A DNA stretch of 54,874 bases from Bacilli bacterium (GCA_017441065.1 JAFSAI010000015.1:1-54874); one strand, 5' to 3'. Shown: positions 26,244 through 34,984, numbered from the stretch's first letter. The notes: a model not told the origin generated them from the sequence alone. Numbers and translations are program-made.

Positions 26244-26273
26244 AAATAAAAACAAGTGACAAAACATCACTTG
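26244..26273 (-). terminator. Terminator of the ZIP transporter gene
   Basis: CAAGTGA and TCACTTG form a 7-bp hairpin followed by a T-rich run on the minus strand. Confidence 0.65.
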
Positions 26274-26279
26274 ATTAAA

Positions 26280-27080
26280 TTACCCTAAAGCTACATCTAA
26301 AATCATCATTATTACAAATCCTAAAATAGTAAATAAACTCATTAAATTCTTATGATTATTTTTTTGACTTTCAGGAATTAATTCACTAGCAGCTACATAA
26401 ATCATTGCACCTGCAGCAAAAGCTAAGAAAAAAGGTAAAACATTTTTGACGTACATCACTAATACACAACCTATAATTCCCGCTATTGGTTCTACTACAC
26501 CACTAAGTGCACCATACAAAAATGATTTTCCTCTACTAAATCCTTCTCTACGAAGAGGTAAACTAATCGCAGTTCCCTCAGGAAAATTTTGTATTCCAAC
26601 ACCAATTGCCAACATAAATGCAGATGCAAGCGTTGCACCTTCTACCCCTGATGCTATCGATCCAAAAGCAACACCTATTGCAAGACCTTCAGGAATATTA
26701 TGAAGAGTTATAGAAAATATTAACATTAAACTTCTTTTTAAACTATTATTATTCTTTTTACTTTTTTTATTTAATAATTTATCAAAAATATTATCACTTA
26801 ATATTAAAAATAAACCTCCACATAGAAAACCAAGAGATACTACTAACCAAGAAATCATACCAAGAGATTCAGCTTGATTAATAGCGGGATTTAAAAGTGA
26901 AAAAAATGACGCTGCAATCATAACTCCAGCAGATAATCCTAACATTGCATCTAAAATTGTCGCATTTACTTTTTTGAAGAAAAAAACTAATGCCGAACCA
27001 ATTGAAGTAATACAAGCAGTCATAATAGTAGCAATTATAACTTGTACATAAACTGATGAATTAATATAAAAATCTATCAT
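26280..27080 (-). CDS. ZIP family metal transporter (ZupT/GufA-like)
   Basis: A 266-residue membrane protein with about eight helices that takes up Zn2+ or related metals. The metal-binding helices read HNIPEGLAIGVAFGS and NFPEGTAISLPLRREG, the family signatures. A cytosolic loop rich in Lys/Asn (NKKSKKNNNS) lies between TM3 and TM4. RBS AGGGTG. It stands alone between pilin units. With the CDF exporter at 11817 the window holds both import and export candidates for zinc. Confidence 0.92.
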   Translation of the reverse strand: MIDFYINSSVYVQVIIATIMTACITSIGSALVFFFKKVNATILDAMLGLSAGVMIAASFFSLLNPAINQAESLGMISWLVVSLGFLCGGLFLILSDNIFDKLLNKKSKKNNNSLKRSLMLIFSITLHNIPEGLAIGVAFGSIASGVEGATLASAFMLAIGVGIQNFPEGTAISLPLRREGFSRGKSFLYGALSGVVEPIAGIIGCVLVMYVKNVLPFFLAFAAGAMIYVAASELIPESQKNNHKNLMSLFTILGFVIMMILDVALG

Positions 27081-27192
27081 TTAAACACCCTATTATATAT
27101 TAATGATAATTTTAATTATTAGTGTAGGCATTTTTTACACAAATAAAAAGAACAATTTTTTTATTAAATCGCCCTATATATTTTTTAATAAT

Positions 27193-27573
27193 TTATATTT
27201 TTACACTTTCTTCAAGTTCTTTTTTCTTTCTATTTGCAATTTTATTCTTATTCGGAGGATACCAGCTTTTTACCTTTAATACCTTTCCTGGACTTATTCT
27301 TACTGCCACACACAAATTATTGTTAAACTTTTTATAATATTCTAAACCATTTGTTTTTTTATTATAAAAATAATAGTCAGGTTTCTTAATTAAAATAGGA
27401 ATTTTATTGTAGGCACACATTACATTTTCTTTATTACCAAAATCAACTAAATGATGGTCTAATACATGTTCAATTCTATTATCGTACACTAAAATTGGCT
27501 TGTTTTTATGTTCTGGTATTCCACAATTATTTGCTATTTTTTCATCTAAAATTCCTACGTATTTATATTCCAT
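27193..27573 (-). CDS. Small BECR-fold (barnase-EndoU-ColicinE5-RelE-like) nuclease candidate
   Basis: A 126-residue basic protein. The spacing of RIEHVLDHHLVDFG, IPILIKKPDYYF, LEYYKKF and a final VLKVKSWYPPNKNK resembles the standalone BECR nucleases (PBECR type) in which an early His and late basic/Ser/Tyr residues form the active site. This is family-level pattern matching, not proof. A strong RBS (AGGAGGG) directly abuts the T-run of the terminator of the RNA upstream, so translation depends on reading through it. No protein antitoxin gene is adjacent. A type III toxin-antitoxin-like or attenuator-controlled RNase is possible. Confidence 0.55.
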   Translation of the reverse strand: MEYKYVGILDEKIANNCGIPEHKNKPILVYDNRIEHVLDHHLVDFGNKENVMCAYNKIPILIKKPDYYFYNKKTNGLEYYKKFNNNLCVAVRISPGKVLKVKSWYPPNKNKIANRKKKELEESVKI

Positions 27574-27583
27574 AACCCTCCTA

Positions 27584-27804
27584 AAAAAATTAGCCTACCA
27601 TTGCTGGTAGGCATTGTAGACAATAGGTTGGACATCACTTCCAACATCTCATCAGAAACCCTTGCGAGTAACCTACACTTAAGATTAATAATAATCCGCG
27701 ATAGACGATGATATTCTATCCTCAATTGTCTGTAAAATAATATAATTATGTGTATTTTTACACCTAATCTTAGGCGCTTGAATTTTACATCCAACTATCG
27801 CCTT
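27584..27804 (-). ncRNA. Structured RNA upstream of the BECR-type gene, about 220 nt
   Basis: Transcription should start after a good promoter (27840-27811) and stop at GCCTACCA/TGGTAGGC plus seven T. Helices seen: P1 GCGATAG (27801-27795) with CTATCGC (27704-27698); enclosed TGTAAAAT (27789-27782) with ATTTTACA (27738-27731); hairpin GTGTA/TACAC; and GTTGGA/TCCAAC. AAGATTA (27771-27765) pairs with TAATCTT (27687-27681), which crosses P1 and makes a pseudoknot. GTAGG near 27675 can also pair with the terminator arm. I cannot match it to a known class; raiA-like RNA, 6S and riboswitch families need testing. Confidence 0.6.
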
Positions 27805-27810
27805 GATATA

Positions 27811-27840
27811 CTTATATCACGATTAACACAAAATTGTCAA
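27811..27840 (-). promoter_or_regulatory. Promoter of the structured RNA
   Basis: TTGACA (27840-27835), 18-nt spacer ending in TGA, TATAAG (27816-27811), an extended -10 arrangement. Confidence 0.7.
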
Positions 27841-27872
27841 CAAATTGTTAATTTTCAATTTTTAGATACAAC

Positions 27873-27900
27873 AAAAAAAAGAAGATAATACTTCTTCTTT
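27873..27900 (-). terminator. Terminator of the first SipW-type surface protein gene
   Basis: AAAGAAGA and TCTTCTTT form an 8-bp hairpin followed by T residues on the minus strand. Confidence 0.65.
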
Positions 27901-27934
27901 TTAAGCGAGATTAACTCTCAAATAATGGATATTA

Positions 27935-28594
27935 TTATTCTTGAACTGTACAAGTTAAACTTCCAGCTTGTCCATTACTGTTATTTACAGAGAAAGTTAA
28001 ATCGTTTCCTTGTAAATGATTTTGGTTAGCATCTCTATTAACTAATTCAAATCCAGCTTCGATAAATGAAGCATCTACTTCTCCTACAGCATCAAATGAT
28101 ACTTCATAATCTTTTGATCCAACAATTTCAACTTTTGATCCTGCAGTAACACCATCAATAGTTACATTAGATATGTTATTTACTGTTGGATATCTAAATG
28201 TTACATAAGCATCACCAGCTACTAATCTTGAATCTCCATTAACAGTCATTGTATATTCGCAATGATATTTAGTAGTAGATTCACCACCACTGATTACAAC
28301 TTTAGCTACAGGTTGATATTCAATTTCATCAACATATTTTTCTGTAGAAGTTGTTGCATAATAAGGAACATCGCTGTCTTTGTCTTCCATATCAAATGCA
28401 CTTAATCTAATTGACATAGCACTTGTAGGATTTGTAAGAGTTACAGCACCAATTACTTCAGTTGAAGCAGTAACAGTTGTTGAACCAGTAGCGCTATTTG
28501 AAGCTGTGAAGTAAGCAAATGTTGCACCTACAACAGCAACTAATAAAGTAGCTACAGCAATAACTGTTAATAACATTGTGTTTTTCTTATCCAT
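27935..28594 (-). CDS. Secreted surface protein with SipW-type signal (copy 1)
   Basis: A 219-residue exported protein. The N-terminus MDKKNTMLLTVIAVATLLVA runs into VVGATFAYFTAS, resembling the SipW-dependent signal of TasA/CalY-type fibre proteins (..GTFAYFSD..). The mature part is beta-rich, Thr/Val/Asn rich and acidic, with two Cys. It pairs with copy 2 at 28774-29409: signal, promoter layout and leader are near duplicates while mature parts diverge. A biofilm or surface-fibre role is inference; no sipW gene is in the window. RBS GAGGAGGG is very strong. Confidence 0.75.
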   Translation of the reverse strand: MDKKNTMLLTVIAVATLLVAVVGATFAYFTASNSATGSTTVTASTEVIGAVTLTNPTSAMSIRLSAFDMEDKDSDVPYYATTSTEKYVDEIEYQPVAKVVISGGESTTKYHCEYTMTVNGDSRLVAGDAYVTFRYPTVNNISNVTIDGVTAGSKVEIVGSKDYEVSFDAVGEVDASFIEAGFELVNRDANQNHLQGNDLTFSVNNSNGQAGSLTCTVQE

Positions 28595-28651
28595 TATTTC
28601 CCTCCTCTCAATTTCATATTCCGAAATACTATCTTCTATATTTCTATATTC

Positions 28652-28680
28652 ATTTTACAAAAATAAGGTTAAGGTGTCAA
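28652..28680 (-). promoter_or_regulatory. Promoter of surface protein copy 1
   Basis: TTGACA (28680-28675), 17-nt spacer, TAAAAT (28657-28652). A leader of about 50 nt follows that is similar to the one before copy 2. Confidence 0.8.
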
Positions 28681-28714
28681 TATTTTTTATAAAGATTTCT
28701 AAAAAATTTTCTAA

Positions 28715-28743
28715 CAAAAAAAGAAGATATCATTTCTTCCTTT
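28715..28743 (-). terminator. Terminator of surface protein copy 2
   Basis: GAAGA and TCTTC with flanking A/T pairs and a bulge form a hairpin followed by seven T on the minus strand. Confidence 0.55.
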
Positions 28744-28773
28744 TTAAATATAGATTTTTGAATAATGGATATA

Positions 28774-29409
28774 CTATTCAGCAATTGTACAACTCATACC
28801 ACTATTAGATATAGAGAAATTTAAAGTCTTACCTTCTAAATGGTCTTGTGTAGTACCATCTAAATTATTTAGTTTAACTGCTGCAGTAATAATATCTTTT
28901 TCTTCAACATTTCCTCTTTGACTAAATGAAACTTGGTATGTTGCAGACATTCCATATAAATCCATTGGAGTTCCGCTTGTTATACCAGTAATAGTTGCCC
29001 CATTAGTTTTAAATGTTATAGTAGCATCATTCGCTTTGATTGCTGAAGGTTTTGTAATATTAAGTGTAAACTTACAATTATATGTATTATCATTTTCATC
29101 ACCTGTTAAAGAAACTTGTGCTACTGAATTAAATTCTTCTGTTGTAGAATAAGGATCATCTTTTTGCGTTGCCCAATATGAATCACCTTCATTTTGTTCT
29201 GCCATATCAGCTGCAGTTAAATTAACATGTAAATTTGGTGTTGGGTTACTTACTGCTACTGACCCAATAACTTGTGAAGTAACTTCAACAACAGTTTCAC
29301 CTTCGATTGTATGATCTGCAGTAAAATATGCAAATGTTGCACCTACAACAGCAACCAATAAAGTAGCTACAGCTATAATTGTTAATAACATTGTATTTTT
29401 ATTATCCAT
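28774..29409 (-). CDS. Secreted surface protein with SipW-type signal (copy 2)
   Basis: A 211-residue paralogue of copy 1 with the signal MDNKNTMLLTIIAVATLLVA followed by VVGATFAYFTAD. The mature part shares pattern elements (VIGSVAVSNPTPN, YNCKFTLNIT, DHLEGKTLNFSISNSG) with copy 1 (VIGAVTLTNPTSA, YHCEYTMTVN, NHLQGNDLTFSVNNSNG). It has its own promoter and terminator, so the two are independent units. Probably a cell-surface structural protein. Confidence 0.75.
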   Translation of the reverse strand: MDNKNTMLLTIIAVATLLVAVVGATFAYFTADHTIEGETVVEVTSQVIGSVAVSNPTPNLHVNLTAADMAEQNEGDSYWATQKDDPYSTTEEFNSVAQVSLTGDENDNTYNCKFTLNITKPSAIKANDATITFKTNGATITGITSGTPMDLYGMSATYQVSFSQRGNVEEKDIITAAVKLNNLDGTTQDHLEGKTLNFSISNSGMSCTIAE

Positions 29410-29468
29410 TATTTCCCTCCTCTCGACCTCATACTCACCGAAATACCTATCTTTATATTTCTATAATC

Positions 29469-29497
29469 ATATTACAAAAAAATATAATAACTGTCAA
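29469..29497 (-). promoter_or_regulatory. Promoter of surface protein copy 2
   Basis: TTGACA (29497-29492), 17-nt spacer, TAATAT (29474-29469). Confidence 0.75.
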
Positions 29498-29526
29498 ATA
29501 AAAAATACAACTTAATAAGTTGTATT
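29498..29526 (-). terminator. Terminator of the engB-pilin-engA unit
   Basis: AATACAACTT and AAGTTGTATT form a 10-bp hairpin with a 3-nt loop, followed by T residues on the minus strand. Confidence 0.8.
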
Positions 29527-30828
29527 CTATTCACTTTTGTTTTTAAATTGTAAGATAATTGGTGTACCTTCTAAATCAAAAGCTTCTCTTATTTTATTTT
29601 CTAAATATCTTTCATAAGAGAAATGAACTAATTTCTTATTATTAACATTAAAAGTTATTTTAGGTGGTCTACTATCAGTTTGACTTGTAAAATAAATTTT
29701 TAATCTTTTACCTTTATATGAAGGTGGTTCATGTAAATTAACTGCATCAGTTATTACATCATTTAATAAACTAGTTTTTAATTCTTTACGATTATTTTCA
29801 TAAGCTTTAATAATTTCTGGCATTAAAGTATGAATTCTTTTTCTAGTTTTAGCAGAAACAAATACAAAATTAATATATGGAACAAATTTAAAATATACTT
29901 CTAATTCCATTTTCCATCTTTTTATATCTTCATTAGGATCTTTCATAGTATCCCATTTATTAACTGCAATAACTATTCCTTTACCAGCTTCAATAGCATA
30001 AGACAAAATATGTTTATCGTGTTCAATTATTCCCTGTTCACCATCAATAACTAAAACACATACATCACTTCTCTCAATAGCTTTCATACTACGAAGTAAA
30101 CTATATTTTTCTACAGTTTCATATACTCTACCTTTTTTTCTCATCCCAGCAGTATCTATTGCTATATATTCATTATTATCATATTTAAATCTTGTATCTA
30201 TAGCATCTCTTGTAGTACCTGCTACATCACTTACTATAGTTCTTTCTTCATTTAGAAGTGCATTAATTAAACTACTTTTTCCTACATTAGGTCTTCCAAT
30301 AAAACAAAATTTTAATATTTCTTCATATTCTTCTTCTACTTCAGAAATATTCTTAGTTAAATATTCAAGTAATTCTTTAAATCCTAAATTATGTTCTGCT
30401 GATACTCCTAAAACAGTTTCAAAACCTAATTCATAATAAGCATATATATTATCTTTTCTTTTTTGATTATCTATTTTATTAACTACTACTATTACTTCTT
30501 TACCAGCTTTTTTTAACATATTACGAATCTTTTTATCAGATGAACTAATTTCTTCTAGTCCATCAACAACAAAAAGTATTGTATCTGCTTCATCTATAGC
30601 AAGCTCTGCTTGCAATAAAATATCTTTATCAAAATTATCTGATTCCCCATGAATACCACCAGTATCTATGATATTAAATTTTTTATTCTTATACTCTACT
30701 GTTCCATATATTCTATCTCTAGTAATTCCTGGTTCACTTAATATAATAGATTTCTTTTCTTTTATTAATCTATTAAATATACTACTCTTTCCTACATTTG
30801 GTTTTCCAATCAAACATACTGTTTTCAT
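29527..30828 (-). CDS. der: Ribosome assembly GTPase Der/EngA
   Basis: A 433-residue protein with two tandem GTPase domains and a KH-like C-terminal domain, needed for 50S subunit maturation. G1 motifs are GKPNVGKSS (near residue 8) and GRPNVGKSS (near 180); G3 are DTGG and DTAGM; G4 are NKID and NKWD. RBS AGGGGGTG. It follows a pilin gene by 14 nt with no terminator between, so it is probably on the engB-pilin-engA transcript. Confidence 0.97.
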   Translation of the reverse strand: MKTVCLIGKPNVGKSSIFNRLIKEKKSIILSEPGITRDRIYGTVEYKNKKFNIIDTGGIHGESDNFDKDILLQAELAIDEADTILFVVDGLEEISSSDKKIRNMLKKAGKEVIVVVNKIDNQKRKDNIYAYYELGFETVLGVSAEHNLGFKELLEYLTKNISEVEEEYEEILKFCFIGRPNVGKSSLINALLNEERTIVSDVAGTTRDAIDTRFKYDNNEYIAIDTAGMRKKGRVYETVEKYSLLRSMKAIERSDVCVLVIDGEQGIIEHDKHILSYAIEAGKGIVIAVNKWDTMKDPNEDIKRWKMELEVYFKFVPYINFVFVSAKTRKRIHTLMPEIIKAYENNRKELKTSLLNDVITDAVNLHEPPSYKGKRLKIYFTSQTDSRPPKITFNVNNKKLVHFSYERYLENKIREAFDLEGTPIILQFKNKSE

Positions 30829-30842
30829 GTAAAAACACCCCC

Positions 30843-31280
30843 TTAATTACAATCTAAAGTATTATCTACATCAACTTTGGCATACATTCTCTTATTTTTA
30901 TAATACACAATTACTTCATATTTATCTAAATATTTAGTATTATCACTTGGATCAACTATACATCCAACAGTTCCAGTACTAGTTTCATTTAAACAAGTAT
31001 TACCATTATCTTTATCTAAATAATTAGGAACTAAATCACTAATAATCATAGATTTACAAGGATAACTTTGATAAGTACTTGTACTAGATATAACTGAACC
31101 TTTAATATCTTGTGCAAGAAGTATTGCAGCTTCTTCAATCATTGTTACTTTTTTCTCAAGCATATTATCTTTAATTGCTTTAGATACAGCACTAATTGAT
31201 GGAACTGCTATTGCCATAACAATTGCAAGTACCACAATTACAGATAATAATTCTATTAAAGTAAATCCCCTTTTTCCCAT
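30843..31280 (-). CDS. Pilin-like protein between engB and engA
   Basis: A 145-residue prepilin: MGKRG then FTLIELLSVIVVLAIVMAIA with Glu5, a helix (KAIKDNMLEKKVTMIEEAAILLAQD) and a small Cys-containing domain ending DNTLDCN. The helix is closer to the Ig-bearing pilin (AIPSVNSVSK versus AVPSISAVSK) than to paralogues A-C. RBS AGGTGA. It sits between two essential GTPase genes on the same strand with no terminator on either side. Confidence 0.8.
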   Translation of the reverse strand: MGKRGFTLIELLSVIVVLAIVMAIAVPSISAVSKAIKDNMLEKKVTMIEEAAILLAQDIKGSVISSTSTYQSYPCKSMIISDLVPNYLDKDNGNTCLNETSTGTVGCIVDPSDNTKYLDKYEVIVYYKNKRMYAKVDVDNTLDCN

Positions 31281-31327
31281 AAAAAATCACCTATCTTTAT
31301 TATAAAATATCTTATTATTTTTAACAA

Positions 31328-31918
31328 TTATTTTTCTTCTAAATAACTATTAATTACATCTAAAACTTCACTTCTACCTTTTTTAGTAATTGTAGACCAA
31401 GGAATAAATGATTCATTTTCTTCTAATTTTAAAGTTTCTTTAATTAATTTATCTTGTTTTACTCTACCATTTTTAGTTATCTTATCATACTTAGTAGCAA
31501 CTACAGTTATATTAAGATTATAATATTTTAAGAAATTATACATTAATATATCATCTTCAGTTGGTTTATGACGATAATCTACAAGTAAAAATACATGTTT
31601 TAAATTCTCTCTAGTTTTTAAATAATCTTCAATCATTATTCCAAATTTCTTTTGTGTTTCTTTAGAAACACTAGCAAAACCATACCCAGGAACATCTACT
31701 AAATAAAAATTATCATTAACTAAATAAAAATTTAATGTTTGTGTTTTACCTGGTTTTGAACTTGTTCTAGCAAAATTTTTTCTTTCAATTAAAGTGTTAA
31801 TAAAACTACTTTTACCAACATTACTTCTTCCTAAAAGTAAAAATTCAGGATTTTTAGCTTCTGGATATTGACTAACTCTTATTGCTATAATTGGTTCTTC
31901 TACTGATTCAATTTGCAT
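31328..31918 (-). CDS. engB: Ribosome assembly GTPase EngB/YsxC
   Basis: A 196-residue single-domain GTPase of the YihA/YsxC family used in 50S assembly. G1 is GRSNVGKSS, G3 is DVPGYGFA, G4 is TKYDK, followed by a C-terminal IPWSTITKKG. ATG 31918 with GGTGA upstream is preferred to GTG 31927. A TATAAT lies close before the RBS. It heads the unit with the pilin and der. Confidence 0.95.
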   Translation of the reverse strand: MQIESVEEPIIAIRVSQYPEAKNPEFLLLGRSNVGKSSFINTLIERKNFARTSSKPGKTQTLNFYLVNDNFYLVDVPGYGFASVSKETQKKFGIMIEDYLKTRENLKHVFLLVDYRHKPTEDDILMYNFLKYYNLNITVVATKYDKITKNGRVKQDKLIKETLKLEENESFIPWSTITKKGRSEVLDVINSYLEEK

Positions 31919-32034
31919 AAATATCACCGATTCAATTATATATTAAAAATTATTTATTTGCAAATTTGAGATTTCTTATTGTTATAAAATATATTTTATG
32001 TTAAAGTAAATATCAATTTTAGGGGGAGATTTTA

Positions 32035-33159
32035 ATGGGAAAATATAATTGGACAATAGCATCTATTGAAGAAAGACTTCAAAGGTTAAATGTTATGCTT
32101 AACAATGAAACAGATCCAAATAAGATAGAAATGTTAAGAAGTGATATAACTATTCTTCAAGATTATATTGATGATTATTACAATGAAGAAGAGGAAGAAA
32201 AATTAAAACTTTTAGATGCCTATGATGGTGTTAAAGAAAATTTAGGTGATATTCCCTTTTTATGGCAAGATTTTAAAGACTTTAGAGATTTTACCAAAAA
32301 TGGTATAAGCACTTTTATAGAACTTAAAAATTGTACTCTTTCAAAAGATGATTTACTTGATTTAACTCATGACTTTTATAGATCTCTAGATCATTACTTT
32401 TATGGTCATTTTATGAAAACATTTTATAGAAGACGTGATCATATAGTATTTAGAAGTTTACAAGGAAAATCTCCATATAAAGGTGAAACAATAAATATTC
32501 CTTCTTTGAAAGAATCATTTATTGAAGTTAAACGAGATTATACAATTGATGATGTTTTTACTACCATACATGAATATGGACATGCAACAAGTGGTGCAAT
32601 AAATCCCAAACATACTCTTTATCCTAAAATCTTATTCTCAGAAGTGGATGCAATATTCTTTGAATTAATCTGTGCTGATTATCTCGAAATTTTATTTAAA
32701 AATGGCGAGCCAACATTAAATAAAATTTCGAGACATGATACAATGTGTTGGACTGCCGATGAACTTGCTATTAAAATTAGATTAATGGAATACGAAAGAA
32801 AATTAAAACATGACTTTACAACTAATAAAGCATTAAAAAATGGTGCAAAAATAGCTTGTGGAGTTCATCCAGAAGAAATTGAAGACATACTACAAGATCC
32901 AGATGTTGGTGGAGAAATATATTTAACTAGTTATATGTTAGCTTTAGAATTATATAAAATATTTAGAGAAGATAAAGAAAAAGCATTATATTATTTAAGA
33001 AAATTTATTTTAATGGAATGTTATACTGAAGAAGAATATTACAGTAATATTAAAAGATTTGGACTTGTTCCAAATCTTAGCACCAGGGAAATGCATCAAG
33101 AATTTCAAAATGAAGCAATGCGTCTTACAAGAAAAAAGAAAAAACCAAAACATAATTAG
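32035..33159 (+). CDS. Short M3-like zinc metallopeptidase
   Basis: A 374-residue protein. HEYGH (179-183) is the zinc motif of the M3 thimet/oligoendopeptidase F clan, followed about 20 residues later by FSEVDAIFFEL with a Glu suited as third ligand. M3 enzymes usually have about 560-600 residues, so the long N-terminal lid domain is missing. Here a coiled-coil-like 1-60 region rich in Glu takes its place. RBS AGGGGGAG. No signal peptide, so it should be cytosolic. It converges on glmS. A shortened peptidase or a distinct subfamily. Confidence 0.7.
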   Translation: MGKYNWTIASIEERLQRLNVMLNNETDPNKIEMLRSDITILQDYIDDYYNEEEEEKLKLLDAYDGVKENLGDIPFLWQDFKDFRDFTKNGISTFIELKNCTLSKDDLLDLTHDFYRSLDHYFYGHFMKTFYRRRDHIVFRSLQGKSPYKGETINIPSLKESFIEVKRDYTIDDVFTTIHEYGHATSGAINPKHTLYPKILFSEVDAIFFELICADYLEILFKNGEPTLNKISRHDTMCWTADELAIKIRLMEYERKLKHDFTTNKALKNGAKIACGVHPEEIEDILQDPDVGGEIYLTSYMLALELYKIFREDKEKALYYLRKFILMECYTEEEYYSNIKRFGLVPNLSTREMHQEFQNEAMRLTRKKKKPKHN

Positions 33160-33171
33160 TTTTGGTTTTTT
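33141..33171. terminator. Bidirectional terminator between the peptidase gene and glmS
   Basis: AAAACCAAAAC and GTTTTGGTTTT form an 11-bp hairpin with a 7-nt loop, T-run on plus and A-run (T on minus) on the other side. Confidence 0.8.
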
Positions 33172-33172
33172 G

Positions 33173-34939
33173 TTATTCAACAGTTACTGACTTAGCTAAA
33201 TTTCTTGGTTTATCTATATCACAACAACGAAGTTTAGCTACTTCATATGCAATTAATTGAAGTGGTATTACTGTAACTATTGGCATAATCAATTTATGTA
33301 GCTTTGGTAAAACAATTTTTAAATCATAAAAATCCGCTTCTATATCATTATTAGTTATATATATAACAAAAGCATTTCTAGCTTTAACTTCTTTTATATT
33401 ACTAATTGTTTTGCTTTCAATACTTTCATCTGTACAAATTCCTATTACTGGAGTTCCATCTGTTACTAAAGAAATTGTTCCATGTTTTAATTCTCCCGCT
33501 TGAAATGCTACTGAATTAATATAAGATGTTTCTTTTAATTTTAAACTTCCTTCTAAACACAAAGCATAATCAACTAATCTTCCAATAAAGAACGTATCAT
33601 TATGAGTATAAATAACATTAGCATACTTTTTATAATCTTTATCTAGAATTTCTTTAATGTACTTTTCTACTCCAACAAATTCATTCAATAATTCTAATTT
33701 ATTTGAAAGTTTTACAGCAAGAAGCGAAAGTAAAGTTGCTTGAGCTAAGAAAGCTTTAGTTGTTGCTACTGCTATTTCAGGACCAGCTTTAACATACATA
33801 GTATAATCTGCTTCTCTAGAAATAGATGAACCAACTACATTTACGATAGCTAGCGTATCAATACCATCTTCTTTAGCTTTTCTTAAAGCTGCAAGCGAAT
33901 CAGCTGTTTCACCAGATTGACTAATAATAATTACTAAAGTATCTTTATCATAAAAGTTCTTTTTATAACGATATTCACTGGCTACTTCTACTGTTACAGG
34001 AATATTAGCAAATTCTTCAATTAAACTTTTCCCAATACATCCAACATAATAAGCGCTACCGCAAGCCACTATATGAATATTTTTATAATCTTTAAATTCT
34101 GGCATAGTATTTTTAAAACTATTTCCATCAACATAATAATTAACAGTTTCACTAAATACTTTACCTTCTTCATGAATTTCTTTTAGCATATAATGTTCAT
34201 AACCATTTAACATAGCAGAATCTTGACTACCTTCAAAAATCATTTCTTCTTTTTCTACTTTATCTAACTTATTATTATAAACTTCTACGTTTGAAGAACT
34301 AATTTTAGCTATTTCTCCTTCTTCAAGCAAAATATATTTATTAGTATAACTAAGTATAGCTGGTACATCACTTGCAATAAAATTACCTGTCTTATCTTTA
34401 GCAATAATTAATGGACTACCACATCTAGCAGCATATAAATTATCTAAATCATCATCACAAATAATACCTATTGCATAACTACCTTCTAATTCTTTTAAAG
34501 TAACCTCTATAGTTTTTAAAATATCTTTCTCTTTATTATAATTATAGTTTAATAAAGCTGGTATTACTTCAGTATCTGTTTCTGATATAAAATTAACACC
34601 TTCATTTATTAACATTTCTTTTATTTTCAAATAATTTTCTATTATACCATTATGAACAACTGTAAATTTTCCTACTCTATGAGGATGGGAATTTATTATA
34701 CTAGGTACACCATGAGTTGCCCATCTAGTATGTCCTATTCCCATAAATGTTTCTTCAGAATAATTTATTTTATTTTCTAAATTAACTATTTTTCCAACTT
34801 CTTTAACAATTTCAACATTACCATTTTTGACATAAGCTACACCAGCTGAATCATAACCCCTATATTCTAAAAATTTTAAGCCACTTAAAACTCTAGGTAA
34901 AGCCTTTTCTTTACCTATATATCCTACAATTCCACACAT
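33173..34939 (-). CDS. glmS: Glutamine-fructose-6-phosphate aminotransferase (isomerizing)
   Basis: A 588-residue enzyme that makes glucosamine 6-phosphate from fructose 6-phosphate and glutamine, the first step toward UDP-GlcNAc and peptidoglycan. Cys2 (MCGIVGYIG) is the glutaminase nucleophile; the N-terminal domain has GHTRWATHG and SHPHR. Two SIS domains follow with CGSAYYVG and ISQSGETADS, and the protein ends NLAKSVTVE. A glmS ribozyme lies in the 5' leader. AGGAG is 11 nt before the ATG. Confidence 0.98.
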   Translation of the reverse strand: MCGIVGYIGKEKALPRVLSGLKFLEYRGYDSAGVAYVKNGNVEIVKEVGKIVNLENKINYSEETFMGIGHTRWATHGVPSIINSHPHRVGKFTVVHNGIIENYLKIKEMLINEGVNFISETDTEVIPALLNYNYNKEKDILKTIEVTLKELEGSYAIGIICDDDLDNLYAARCGSPLIIAKDKTGNFIASDVPAILSYTNKYILLEEGEIAKISSSNVEVYNNKLDKVEKEEMIFEGSQDSAMLNGYEHYMLKEIHEEGKVFSETVNYYVDGNSFKNTMPEFKDYKNIHIVACGSAYYVGCIGKSLIEEFANIPVTVEVASEYRYKKNFYDKDTLVIIISQSGETADSLAALRKAKEDGIDTLAIVNVVGSSISREADYTMYVKAGPEIAVATTKAFLAQATLLSLLAVKLSNKLELLNEFVGVEKYIKEILDKDYKKYANVIYTHNDTFFIGRLVDYALCLEGSLKLKETSYINSVAFQAGELKHGTISLVTDGTPVIGICTDESIESKTISNIKEVKARNAFVIYITNNDIEADFYDLKIVLPKLHKLIMPIVTVIPLQLIAYEVAKLRCCDIDKPRNLAKSVTVE

Positions 34940-34984
34940 ACAAAAAAATTCTCCTATTCTAACTGTGTTTTTTATTTGTATGTG

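Noticed and set aside
27555-27794. 79-residue ORF on the minus strand
   Set aside because: It begins inside the structured RNA, runs through its terminator and overlaps the start of the nuclease candidate in another frame; no RBS.
27193-27840. Canonical ToxIN type III toxin-antitoxin system
   Set aside because: The protein does not resemble ToxN and the RNA lacks tandem repeats of about 35 nt, so only the arrangement, not the family, is similar.
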